Source of the DNA: Colimorpha sp045639845
GTDB taxonomy: Bacteria > Bacteroidota > Bacteroidia > Bacteroidales > P3
Reading direction: 5' to 3'
Length of the DNA: 32,865 nucleotides
Assembly: GCA_045639845.1 (NCBI GenBank)
Contig: JAZUDW010000089.1
Span: 1 to 32,865, forward strand
Under the pieces are notes generated by a model. The model saw only the letters and a list, made by a program, of their open reading frames with translations, made no database searches and was not told the origin of the DNA. The position numbers and the translations under genes are program-made. The first letter of the stretch is position 1. The number at the start of each line of letters is the position of its first letter. This document shows, in pieces, positions 1-7,692 of the stretch.

Positions 1-1
1 T

Positions 2-322
2 TTCCAAATACAGCCAGACAATCTTTCGTGCAAGGATAATTATATTTGGGTTATTGTTGGAGATATTCCGCCTGCCTATATTGATATTGTGAGTGCTCAT
101 AATGCTTTCGATGCATTATACTGCTATATTATCATTATGACAGAATGGGTTGAAAATATTATGAATGGTAGGTCAGTTGAGGAATGTTTCCCTGTTAACG
201 TTCCTCCTCAAAAGAAATACGCAAAAATGTTGAAAATCCGCCTAAAGATGTTAAAAGACGATTGTCTACCAATTATTTCCACTGGGTGCAAAAAATGTCA
301 GGAAAAATCAAGTACAAGTTGA
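2..322 (+). CDS. C-terminal part of an unrecognised protein
   Basis: The reading frame is open from the first bases of the window to a TGA at 320-322, so the gene begins upstream and only about 106 residues are visible. A GTG at 89 could be mistaken for a start, but the frame upstream of it reads as ordinary protein (WVIVGDIPPAYIDIV), which argues for a truncated longer gene. The visible part has an aromatic, hydrophobic segment, a VNVPPQKKYAKML stretch and a Lys/Cys-rich end with CKKC near the C-terminus. I do not recognise the family. It has no signal peptide or membrane segment in the visible portion and looks cytosolic. The next gene is in the same direction, but a promoter-like element lies between them. 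Confidence 0.6.
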   Translation, partial: FQIQPDNLSCKDNYIWVIVGDIPPAYIDIVSAHNAFDALYCYIIIMTEWVENIMNGRSVEECFPVNVPPQKKYAKMLKIRLKMLKDDCLPIISTGCKKCQEKSSTS

Positions 323-337
323 CGTAAGTGGAAATAG

Positions 338-345
338 TATTTTTG
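338..345 (+). promoter_or_regulatory. Bacteroidota -7 promoter element upstream of the exonuclease
   Basis: TATTTTTG fits the TAnnTTTG consensus of the Bacteroidota primary sigma factor. A TTG at 319-321 could be a poor -33 element, although the spacing is shorter than usual. Transcription from here would give a leader of about 130 nt before the ATG at 478. Confidence 0.4.
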
Positions 346-477
346 GGAATACAAGAAATAATTGATAATAATAAACAGATGTACTCTGTTTTTTGATTGA
401 ACAAATGTGGATGTGTGTGCAATATTATCGGTGAATATCCGTTTTGTAAAAACAAAAATCTAAACTGCAGCATTGAT

Positions 478-1389
478 ATGGAACTGAATCTTTCTCGCTC
501 AATCGTTTTCTTCGATTTGGAAACCACAGGCCTCCAGGTGGGCCACGACCATATTGTTCAGATGTGTCTCTATAAGGTGAATCCCGATCATACGGAGGAG
601 GAACTGACGATACTGGTGCGTCCGTGCGACGACGAGGGTCGTACGGTGCATATCCCCGAGGAGACGACGCTGGTACATGGTATCACGGACGAGATGGTGA
701 AGGATGTGCCTTCGTTTAAGGACAGGGCTAAGGAACTGGTGGCTTTTATTGGCGATGCAGATCTGGCTGGATACAACTCGAACAAGTTCGACGTGCCTAT
801 GCTGGTGGAGGAATTCCTGCGGGCTGGTTGCCCCTTCGCGCTGGAGGGCCGCCATTGTATCGATGTACAGAATATCTTCCATAAGATGGAACAGCGTACG
901 CTGAAGGCTGCTTACCGCTTCTATTGTGGCAAACGGCTGGAGAACGCCCATAGCGCCGATGCTGACACGAAGGCTACCTACGAGGTGCTGAAGGCTCAGC
1001 TGGACCGCTATGAGGGTGCCGAATACGAGGATGCCGAGGGCAACGTGTCGATGCCAGTGGTGAACGACATGGGGGCGTTGGCCGAGTTTACTAAGGCTCG
1101 TCCGATTGCAGACTTGGTGGGCCACATCGGCTACAATGCCAACAAGCAAGAGGTGTTTCTCTTTGGTAAACACAAGGATCGGACGCTCTTCAAGGTGTTC
1201 TCCGAGGAGCCTGCCTATTTCACTTGGATGATGAATGCCGATTTCCCGCGTAGTACGAAGGTGGTGATAGAGCGTGTGTTTAATCAGGTGGAGGCCGCTA
1301 AGCGTCAGCGCAAGGAGGAGAACCGTCGCCGCGTGGAAGAGGGGCTGAACCAGCTGCAACTGAAATTCAACAACCCAGAGAAACATTAG
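478..1389 (+). CDS. DEDDh-family 3'-5' exonuclease (DnaQ-like)
   Basis: Predicted 3'-5' exonuclease of the DnaQ/RNase T superfamily, 303 residues. All three motifs are visible: ExoI FFDLETTG (D13, E15), ExoII GYNSNKFDVPML (D105) and ExoIII with H158 and D163 (HSADAD), which is the DEDDh arrangement. The exonuclease fold ends near residue 180. A C-terminal region of about 120 residues follows and finishes in a basic, charged helix (AAKRQRKEENRRRVEEGLNQ) that could bind nucleic acid. The frame stays open upstream to a TTG at 397, but those extra residues are Cys/Asn-rich and unlike an exonuclease N-terminus, so the ATG at 478 is preferred. Family members act as polymerase proofreading subunits or as free exonucleases in repair; no polymerase gene is adjacent, so the substrate is unknown. 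It converges on the glycosyltransferase gene. Confidence 0.88.
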   Translation: MELNLSRSIVFFDLETTGLQVGHDHIVQMCLYKVNPDHTEEELTILVRPCDDEGRTVHIPEETTLVHGITDEMVKDVPSFKDRAKELVAFIGDADLAGYNSNKFDVPMLVEEFLRAGCPFALEGRHCIDVQNIFHKMEQRTLKAAYRFYCGKRLENAHSADADTKATYEVLKAQLDRYEGAEYEDAEGNVSMPVVNDMGALAEFTKARPIADLVGHIGYNANKQEVFLFGKHKDRTLFKVFSEEPAYFTWMMNADFPRSTKVVIERVFNQVEAAKRQRKEENRRRVEEGLNQLQLKFNNPEKH

Positions 1390-1732
1390 TTCTATAGAGC
1401 GTGAACAGTGATCCGACAAATGTACTGCTAGGTGGTATTGTTGGTTCACCGGTCACCGTTCACTATACAAACAATGATTTGTGAGGCTGGCGCTGTTTTG
1501 TTGTTTGTTGTTGAGGGAGTCTGCAACTATCAAATTATTCGAACAGTGGTCGGTGACTAACGTGGAGCCTAGGTCAATGGCCTCAGAAGATTCAACGATT
1601 CATCGATTGTTTATTTGTTGAGTTGATTGAATTGCCGAGCTATTGTTTCGATTCAATAAATCAACAATAACCTTCAAATCAACAAATCAACGATTTAACA
1701 ATAACTAAGTATTGTCTGTTCTCTGATTCAAA
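1390..1732. other. Intergenic stretch between convergent genes
   Basis: No gene is supported here. The stretch holds an imperfect long-range inverted repeat (1401-1414 with 1451-1463), one copy of the dispersed 24-nt-unit element (1513-1582, minus orientation), and AT-rich words such as CAAATCAACAAATCAACG (1676-1695) that recur in other gaps of this window. No convincing Rho-independent terminator was found for either flanking gene. Confidence 0.6.
1513..1582 (-). repeat. Dispersed intergenic element, copy A
   Basis: On the minus strand this segment matches 15259-15329 closely. The shared parts are GGTCGGTGAC, ACGTGGAGCC and AGTCTGCAACTAT, written here on the plus strand. It contains one full 24-nt unit (minus strand, 1546-1569) and part of a second. 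Copies B and C lie at 12774-12865 and 15248-15329 in the opposite orientation. Confidence 0.7.
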
Positions 1733-2713
1733 TCAGCAATTATCCGGCACAGTTGTTGTGCGGCATCTCTCATTGACGTATTGGGCTATCTTTTGCCATG
1801 GTTGGTTGTTCATACACCGGAAGTGGAGGAGAGGGCATTCTTCGCGGCCTACTTTGCTACAAGGACGGCAGGGAAGGGATACTTCGCTGTTGACGGCGTC
1901 GGTGCGGTAGGGGGCGAAACCGAGTTTTGGGGTGGTGCTACCCCACACCACTACGAGGGGGCGATGGAGGGCTGAGGCTATGTGCATGATGCCTGTGTCG
2001 CCGGCTACCACTACGGCGGCGTGGTCTATCCATTGTGCTAGCTGGTGGAGTGTGGTGGTTCCGCAGAGGTTGGTGACACGAGGGGGGAGATCACAGAGGC
2101 TTTGCTCAATGCGCTGTCGGTCGTGCTTGTCACCGAGTAGCACGATGGGACCATTGATGGCACCGATCAGGTACTCCAACTTAGCCAGGGGTATCTGCTT
2201 GGTGGCATGCTGTGCGCCGCAGGCTATGGCTACATAGGGCTGCTGCATGCAGTGCTGCTGGAGATGTTCGTCGGGACGGTAGAAGAGGTCTAGGGGCTGT
2301 CCGTCGTCGGCTACGCTGAGGGGGGCTGCTGTCTGTAGGTATCGTTGTACCACATGGGGGTGTTTGAGTGTGTTGCGTTTGGTAAGTACGAGCCAAAGGC
2401 GTCGAAGGTCTTCTTTGCCGCAGGCACTGCTGGGGCAGGGGAGCTGACGACGAAGGGCGGTGGATCGGTGGTTGTTTTGCAGATCTACCACAAAGTCGTA
2501 GTGTTCGGCTCGCAGCTGCTGTAGTGTCTCGGCTTGAGGACCCAATGTATGGACCTTGGCCACATAGGGCGAACACTCTACGAGGGGTACGAAGGGGGCT
2601 TTCACCAAATAGTGTATCTCGGCATCGGGGTGCTGTTGCTTGAGACAACGGGCTACAGGCGAGGTGAGGATAATGTCGCCCATGCTGCTGAGTCGGATGA
2701 TGAGTAGCTTCAT
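1733..2713 (-). CDS. Family 9 glycosyltransferase (ADP-heptose:LPS heptosyltransferase-like)
   Basis: 326 residues, predicted to transfer a heptose or related sugar to the lipopolysaccharide core at the inner face of the inner membrane. The N-terminus KLLIIRLSSMGDIILTSPV is the hallmark of GT9 enzymes. The second Rossmann half carries GDTGIMHIASAL and the VVWGSTTP segment expected around the nucleotide-sugar site. A Cys-rich region near the C-terminus (CRPCSKVGREECPLLHFRCM) is common in Bacteroidota members of the family. The start is the ATG at 2711-2713. The gene lies 136 bp downstream of the TamB-like gene on the same strand, so the two may share a transcript devoted to the envelope. The exact sugar cannot be read from the sequence. 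Confidence 0.85.
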   Translation of the reverse strand: MKLLIIRLSSMGDIILTSPVARCLKQQHPDAEIHYLVKAPFVPLVECSPYVAKVHTLGPQAETLQQLRAEHYDFVVDLQNNHRSTALRRQLPCPSSACGKEDLRRLWLVLTKRNTLKHPHVVQRYLQTAAPLSVADDGQPLDLFYRPDEHLQQHCMQQPYVAIACGAQHATKQIPLAKLEYLIGAINGPIVLLGDKHDRQRIEQSLCDLPPRVTNLCGTTTLHQLAQWIDHAAVVVAGDTGIMHIASALHRPLVVVWGSTTPKLGFAPYRTDAVNSEVSLPCRPCSKVGREECPLLHFRCMNNQPWQKIAQYVNERCRTTTVPDNC

Positions 2714-2849
2714 AGTGTTGAATTGTTGAATTGATTGTTGAACGGAAGGCTCCCTGTTGTCGCAGTGTTGTTGATCTTGTTGAATATAAAGAATTGTCTG
2801 TTCAAATCAACAACAAACAAATCATCAAGTCCACAACCTTTATGCCGTA

Positions 2850-5800
2850 TTACTTTTTCCTTTTTAGAAGGTCGCGCAGGCTGTCGAATTCACGCACGTA
2901 TTTCATACCTACACCTTGCTTGAAGGGAAGGTCGGTGCGGGTGTAGTCGTTGGTGTTGCTCCGGTTGAAGACGAAGAAGTGGAGGCGTGGGTTGACTTTG
3001 TAGCCGAGGAGCACGTCGCCGGTGATATTGTTGCCGTTGTTGTCGATAGCGCGGGCGTCGGTGCCGAAACCGAAGGTGGATTCGAAATAGAATTTGTTCC
3101 ACTCTTTGCTGATATCGACGTCGATCTGTTGTCCGGTGAGTTCGGTGGCCGACTTGTAGTCGAAGCCTACGTTGACGAACTCGACGGCGTCGCTCACGAG
3201 GCTGCCGAGGGTGTTGGCTACTACGCTGTAGCCGCTGGAGCGTCCGTTATCGACAAGGTTGCCGGTGGTGGCAGAGGCGGTGCTGTTGTTGTTGTAGAAC
3301 CGGTTGAACACGAGGAGCGACATGGTCTGGTTGAGCATGTCTATCTCGTTGGTGCGGTCTATATAGGAGAATACCTCTTCTTGTACAGATGGGTCGGCGT
3401 TGGGTAGGCGGAGGTCGAACGATACTTCGGGGCTGTTCATAGTGCCGGCTACGGAGATAACGCTCTGTACGGTGATATTCTGTGCGTTGCCATCGATAGA
3501 TGATTCGCCCGACAAGGTGGCGGTGCTTACGCGCTGGGAGTAGATGGCATCGACGTTGAGGTTCATGCGCGATATGTCGCCAGGGAAGGTGATGGTGCTG
3601 CCTTCGGCTATGGAGAATTTCTTGGTGATGAGCCCGGCCAAGGAGAGGTCGAGGGTGCCGTCGGATATCTCGTAGTCGCCGAGTACGCTGGGCTGGGCGC
3701 CTGTGGCAAGCTGAACCATTAGCTCACCGCCGCCGGTGGCGGCGATATCGACAGTGACGTTGGGTATATCGACGGGGAGGTAGAGGTGTGCGTCGGGGGT
3801 GGCGAAGACGTTGATGGTAGCTTTGTAGTTGAAAGCGGGCTTGGCGGTTGTGGCGGCAACGTCGGAGGGGCGCTGGTCGGTGCCTGTGGCGACGTAGTAG
3901 AAGGGCGAGGCTGGCTCGACAAAATGGATGAAGGAGGCTGCCTGTATGTCTTTGCGGTTGGATATGGGCAAGTGAAGCTCGGTGCCGGGGCGTGTGGTGG
4001 CGTTCATCTCGGCATTGAGGTTCTCCATGGGACCACTGATGGTGCCGTCGGCATCGATCACGAGGCTGCCGAAGAAGTCGTCGTAGTGGGGCCGTGTGTT
4101 CATGCAGAGGAGGTCGTGGGCGTTGAGATCGAAGTCGAGGGCGAGGTCTTTGAAGTGGTGGTGGCGTAGCGCTCCATTGAGGGTGAGCTCTCCTTGACGT
4201 GTGTCGTGGATAGTGAAGTGGTCGAGGCGCACTCTGTCGCGGTCGAGGTAGATGGTGTCGTTGATAGCGAAAGAGGTGTTGAGGAAATCGATGTCGATCT
4301 TGCTCTCGTTGAGTGCCAGGTATCCTTCTACGCCGAGAGCGTCGAGGGTTCCGTCGATGGTGATCTCGCCTTGCAATGTACCATCGATGTGGGAAGTGAC
4401 GTTGTCGATGAAGGGCTGTGCTATTTCCAAAGGTAGGTCGTTGATGTTGAGGTCGAAGTCGAGGACTTTCTCGTCGTGTGTCATATCGACGAAGCCTTGG
4501 AGCTGCAAGGGGGCGATGACACCTTGGGGAGTGAAGAGAGAGGTGGTGACATAGAGGTTGAGCTGATTGAGCTCGGCGTTCCACGAAGAGTGGACGTCGG
4601 CATCGCCCATATCAACGTTGTTGAGGTTGAACTGGTTGAAAACGAGTGCGGCGTCGAGGTGGGGTGTCTCGTCAAAACCTTTGACGGAGACGGTGCCGTT
4701 GAGGCTGCCGTCGATTTTGAGGGGCATATCGCCAAGAAGGAAGGCGAACTGTCCCAACTCAAAGTGGTCGAAGCTGACATCTATTCTATCGTTGGGGGAG
4801 TCCATGAGGCGTCCGTCAATAAAGATGGCTTGTCGGCGGGTGATAGACTGGAAGGTGAGGTTGTCGATGAGAATGCCTCGTTGGCCTACTATGCAGGGGC
4901 CTTCGTTGGTGAGGTACCAACGGGTGCCATGGATGTTGATATTGTTGCGCAACAGGGTGAAAGTGTTTTTAATGCTGTCGCTCCGCATCATGAGGGCGAT
5001 ATCGGCATTGTTGGAGAGGGTGTCGGCACGGTCGTCCCAGTTGAGATCGCAGAGCATGGACCGGCTGTCGGATGAGAGGTGCAGGTTGAGATTGTCGAAG
5101 ATAGGGGTCTGAGAGGAGCGTATCTTGTCGAGCGACATCTGGACTACGTATTGGCCGCCTTGTTCGCGGCAGTGGAGACCTATGTTGTCGAGCACTATGC
5201 TGCCGATGCTCAACGAGTCGGAGCGGAGCACGAGCTTAATCGACTCGGCGTAGTTGTAGCTGCCCGAAATCACAGTGCCGTTGGCTATCTGGACGGTGGG
5301 TAAAAGGAAGGCGAGCTTGCGCGATGGATCGTTGTATTCGAGGCGGAGGTCGAACATGGCGTCGGCCATGGTGGCATTGTCTTCTATAGGCTGCTGGGAT
5401 AGGTAGGGGTTGAAGTATTTGGGAATATAATGGTCGCAGAAATGATGTACGATATCGGGTAGGGCTTTGAAGGTGTAGTATCCGTTTAGTTTGAGCTTCA
5501 TGATATCGGTGTTGAGGGTGAGCGCTTTCTCGCCGTCGTGGTGGCCGACGGAAAGTACTAGGCTGTCGAGTTTGACACCTTTGTGGTTGCGAACGATGTC
5601 GGTGTGGTCCAGTTTGAGCTGTCCGTCGATGGACTCTAAGAAGTCGGCATGGTTGCCCCACTGTGCATGACCGTCTAGGTGGGTGGAGATGGTGAGCATG
5701 CTGTCGTGGTCACTTATGAGTTTGAGCCGTTTGAGGTCGGCTCGAAGTATGGTGGCGTTGATGTCGCAGAGGGTGGTGCTGTCGCTACCTTGGTTGAGGT

Positions 5801-7298
5801 GGGCGTTAAAGTTGAGGGCCATCACAGAGTCGCGGAAGCGCAGGTTGGCATCGACTACACCGTCGGCCAGTTGTGCGTTGATGAGTGAGGTCTTGATGCG
5901 GTTGCCGCGAAGCATAGTGTTGGTGAGGCTGCCTTCTACGGAGGCTACCATGGTGGCGAGCTGGATGCCTTCGCCCTGGAGTGTGAGGTGGCATCCAGAA
6001 GAGGTGACCCAGTCGTTGCTCACAAGTTGCGATACCTGTAGGTTGGGCGATTCGATATTGGCGTAGTAGGTGTAGGAACTGCTTCTTTCGTCTTTGAGCA
6101 TCCATGCGTTGACATCGACTTGTCCGACGGCACTGTTGACATCGCACCGGGCGGTGATGCCTTCCATGCCGCCTTGAGCTTGGAGTGTGATATCCATAGA
6201 TCCCATCTGCTTCAAGAGGTCGGGAAGCGTGACCCCGAATTGGTGGAGTATGGCAAGTCGGTCAAGGTCACCGTGGTTGGTGGTAAGTCGGTATATATTG
6301 GCATCGATCTGTGCCTCTTTGATGCGGGTGACGTCGGTAAGTGCTGCGTCGAGTTGGCATTCGCTACCATGGCCGAAGCGCAGCAGGAGGTCGTTGCAGT
6401 GCAAGTCGTTGACGGACCCATAGACTACACCTTCGAGGTTGTAGATATCATCCACGCCCCACAGCACCTCGGTCCAATAGCCGGCTGTGCGTCCGTCGAG
6501 GGTGGTGCCGGGTTTGAAGTTGGCAAACATATATACGCTGTCAACGTAGTGCTGCATGGTCTCCCATGTGTTGTAGCGTAGCAATACGTCGCAAAGAAGG
6601 TGGGTGCTGTCGCTCTGCAGTTCCATGTTGGTGGCGCTGATGCCGTTGGAGGCTACATAGACGTGGGCCGAGAAGTTGTCGAGCACGAAGCCCGACTGCT
6701 CGTGGGCTCTGAATTTCTCAAGGTCGCAGGTGATATGGTCGCCATCGACTCGGAGGTTTCGTACTCGGAAGTTTACGTCTCGATAATGCATGTTATATAC
6801 ATCAACACCGTGGACGCCGTCGTAGATGTTGGAGGCGGGTTTGAGTGTTTGCTTGTAGGCCAAATCGTGGGCATCAATACGGTTGATGCGTATGGTGAAA
6901 CGCTCATGGGGCGAGGGGGATTTCTTGGGTGGGAAGCGCTGGGAGAGATAGTTGAGAAGGAAGTCGAGCGAGGTTTTGGACTGGGTGTTGTCGAAATGGA
7001 AGTATCCGTTGCGGAGTACCACTTTGTTGAAGTTGAGCGAATGGTTGTGGTAGGGGAAGCGGTCGAAGCTGCACCTTACGCGATGCATATAGGCCACGGT
7101 GTCGTGGGCGGGGTCGATGAGGATCGCGTCGTGTACAACTACTTGCCCGAGCAGATTGGCACTGATGCCGCCTACTTTAACTACGCCGTGGGTCTCTTGG
7201 CTGAGATAGTTGCCGGCTATAGAGCCTGCTATCGATTGAACTACGCTGTAGTTGAGCAGAGCTACGACGATATAGACCAGCAGCACTATGCCGGTCAT
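2850..7298 (-). CDS. tamB: TamB-like translocation/assembly protein (DUF490 C-terminal domain)
   Basis: A very large envelope protein, 1,482 residues from the ATG at 7296-7298. It has one N-terminal membrane anchor (GIVLLVYIVVALLNYSVV), then more than 1,000 residues of repetitive beta-strand sequence typical of AsmA/TamB bridge proteins. The C-terminal 350-400 residues look like the DUF490/TamB domain (SISVAGTMNSPEVSFDLRLP-like strand region, FDYKSATELTGQQIDVDISK, then barrel-like strands and a basic end, LLKRKK). Such proteins span the periplasm and are linked to outer-membrane protein assembly or lipid transport. The frame is open a further 17 or so codons upstream and encodes a basic stretch (KKVVTIIGSI) that would make a more typical N-terminus, but only with a rare start codon. 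It is divergent from tsaD and precedes the GT9 gene. Confidence 0.87.
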   Translation of the reverse strand: MTGIVLLVYIVVALLNYSVVQSIAGSIAGNYLSQETHGVVKVGGISANLLGQVVVHDAILIDPAHDTVAYMHRVRCSFDRFPYHNHSLNFNKVVLRNGYFHFDNTQSKTSLDFLLNYLSQRFPPKKSPSPHERFTIRINRIDAHDLAYKQTLKPASNIYDGVHGVDVYNMHYRDVNFRVRNLRVDGDHITCDLEKFRAHEQSGFVLDNFSAHVYVASNGISATNMELQSDSTHLLCDVLLRYNTWETMQHYVDSVYMFANFKPGTTLDGRTAGYWTEVLWGVDDIYNLEGVVYGSVNDLHCNDLLLRFGHGSECQLDAALTDVTRIKEAQIDANIYRLTTNHGDLDRLAILHQFGVTLPDLLKQMGSMDITLQAQGGMEGITARCDVNSAVGQVDVNAWMLKDERSSSYTYYANIESPNLQVSQLVSNDWVTSSGCHLTLQGEGIQLATMVASVEGSLTNTMLRGNRIKTSLINAQLADGVVDANLRFRDSVMALNFNAHLNQGSDSTTLCDINATILRADLKRLKLISDHDSMLTISTHLDGHAQWGNHADFLESIDGQLKLDHTDIVRNHKGVKLDSLVLSVGHHDGEKALTLNTDIMKLKLNGYYTFKALPDIVHHFCDHYIPKYFNPYLSQQPIEDNATMADAMFDLRLEYNDPSRKLAFLLPTVQIANGTVISGSYNYAESIKLVLRSDSLSIGSIVLDNIGLHCREQGGQYVVQMSLDKIRSSQTPIFDNLNLHLSSDSRSMLCDLNWDDRADTLSNNADIALMMRSDSIKNTFTLLRNNINIHGTRWYLTNEGPCIVGQRGILIDNLTFQSITRRQAIFIDGRLMDSPNDRIDVSFDHFELGQFAFLLGDMPLKIDGSLNGTVSVKGFDETPHLDAALVFNQFNLNNVDMGDADVHSSWNAELNQLNLYVTTSLFTPQGVIAPLQLQGFVDMTHDEKVLDFDLNINDLPLEIAQPFIDNVTSHIDGTLQGEITIDGTLDALGVEGYLALNESKIDIDFLNTSFAINDTIYLDRDRVRLDHFTIHDTRQGELTLNGALRHHHFKDLALDFDLNAHDLLCMNTRPHYDDFFGSLVIDADGTISGPMENLNAEMNATTRPGTELHLPISNRKDIQAASFIHFVEPASPFYYVATGTDQRPSDVAATTAKPAFNYKATINVFATPDAHLYLPVDIPNVTVDIAATGGGELMVQLATGAQPSVLGDYEISDGTLDLSLAGLITKKFSIAEGSTITFPGDISRMNLNVDAIYSQRVSTATLSGESSIDGNAQNITVQSVISVAGTMNSPEVSFDLRLPNADPSVQEEVFSYIDRTNEIDMLNQTMSLLVFNRFYNNNSTASATTGNLVDNGRSSGYSVVANTLGSLVSDAVEFVNVGFDYKSATELTGQQIDVDISKEWNKFYFESTFGFGTDARAIDNNGNNITGDVLLGYKVNPRLHFFVFNRSNTNDYTRTDLPFKQGVGMKYVREFDSLRDLLKRKK

Positions 7299-7559
7299 GA
7301 TGGATCCTATTATGGTTACAACTTTCTTAATGTCGTTCGTCCTTTTTATAGATTAGGAGTGTTGGCTCCGTTTGTTTTTTCTTGTTTCCAAAGTGCTTCG
7401 TTACTTCGATGATCGATCTGTTGGATTGTGTCTCTTGATGATTAGAATTGGATGCCAAGGGATGGGGCAAAAACAAATCAATGCTTCGACAAATCAACAA
7501 ATCAATATCGTTAATAACACATTTATTGATAAATTAGTATATACATTAAAAAAAAAATG

Positions 7560-7567
7560 TATTTTTG
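7560..7567 (+). promoter_or_regulatory. -7 promoter element upstream of tsaD
   Basis: TATTTTTG matches TAnnTTTG and follows an A-run of about ten bases. Transcription would start near 7574, giving a leader of roughly 120 nt. No good -33 TTTG was seen at the usual distance. Confidence 0.45.
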
Positions 7568-7595
7568 CATTCGCTAAGACTGCCTGCATTGTGGC

Positions 7596-7617
7596 CCTAT
7601 GGCATAGGCTGCCTATG
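7596..7617. promoter_or_regulatory. CCTATG half-site array (candidate operator)
   Basis: CCTATG, then its inverse CATAGG, then CCTATG again are packed into 22 bp. CATAGGC-T-GCCTATG (7603-7617) is a perfect 7-bp dyad with a single-base centre, and CCTATG-G-CATAGG (7596-7608) is a second overlapping dyad. One-base centres suit a protein-binding operator better than an RNA hairpin. It lies just downstream of the predicted tsaD transcription start. Confidence 0.35.
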
Positions 7618-7692
7618 ATTTTTGAAGATGGATGACAAAGGGTTACATTGTTGTTGGTTCAGTTTTTAGTTAAGTATAATATATTTTAAAAA

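Larger units (their letters stand above)
7299..7692. other. Divergent intergenic region between tamB and tsaD
   Basis: This region must hold promoters for both directions. A plus-strand -7 element is visible at 7560-7567, and half-site repeats lie at 7596-7617. No clear TAnnTTTG match was found for the minus-strand gene. The stretch around 7487-7510 has the recurrent word TTCGACAAATCAACAAATCA seen in other gaps. No gene is supported. Confidence 0.55.

Noticed and set aside
499..1449. Long minus-strand open frame (316 codons) opposite the exonuclease
   Set aside because: It is His/Leu-rich, matches no family, and mirrors the codon pattern of the well-supported exonuclease on the other strand.
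2714..2849. CRISPR-like repetition of GTTGTTGA/TTGTTGAA words between tamB and the glycosyltransferase
   Set aside because: Spacing is irregular, words are short and degenerate, and no cas genes are near; it fits the AT-rich word family noted in the other gaps.
3724..4584. Arg/Pro/His-rich minus-strand frame (286 codons) inside tamB
   Set aside because: Wrong frame of the same strand, with very low-complexity composition; tamB covers the region with a continuous family-like sequence.
6600..7412. Long plus-strand open frame (270 codons) inside the TamB-like gene
   Set aside because: Val/Gly-rich shadow frame created by the codon bias of the minus-strand gene; similar shadows occur at 2916-3407, 4476-5075 and 6120-6581.
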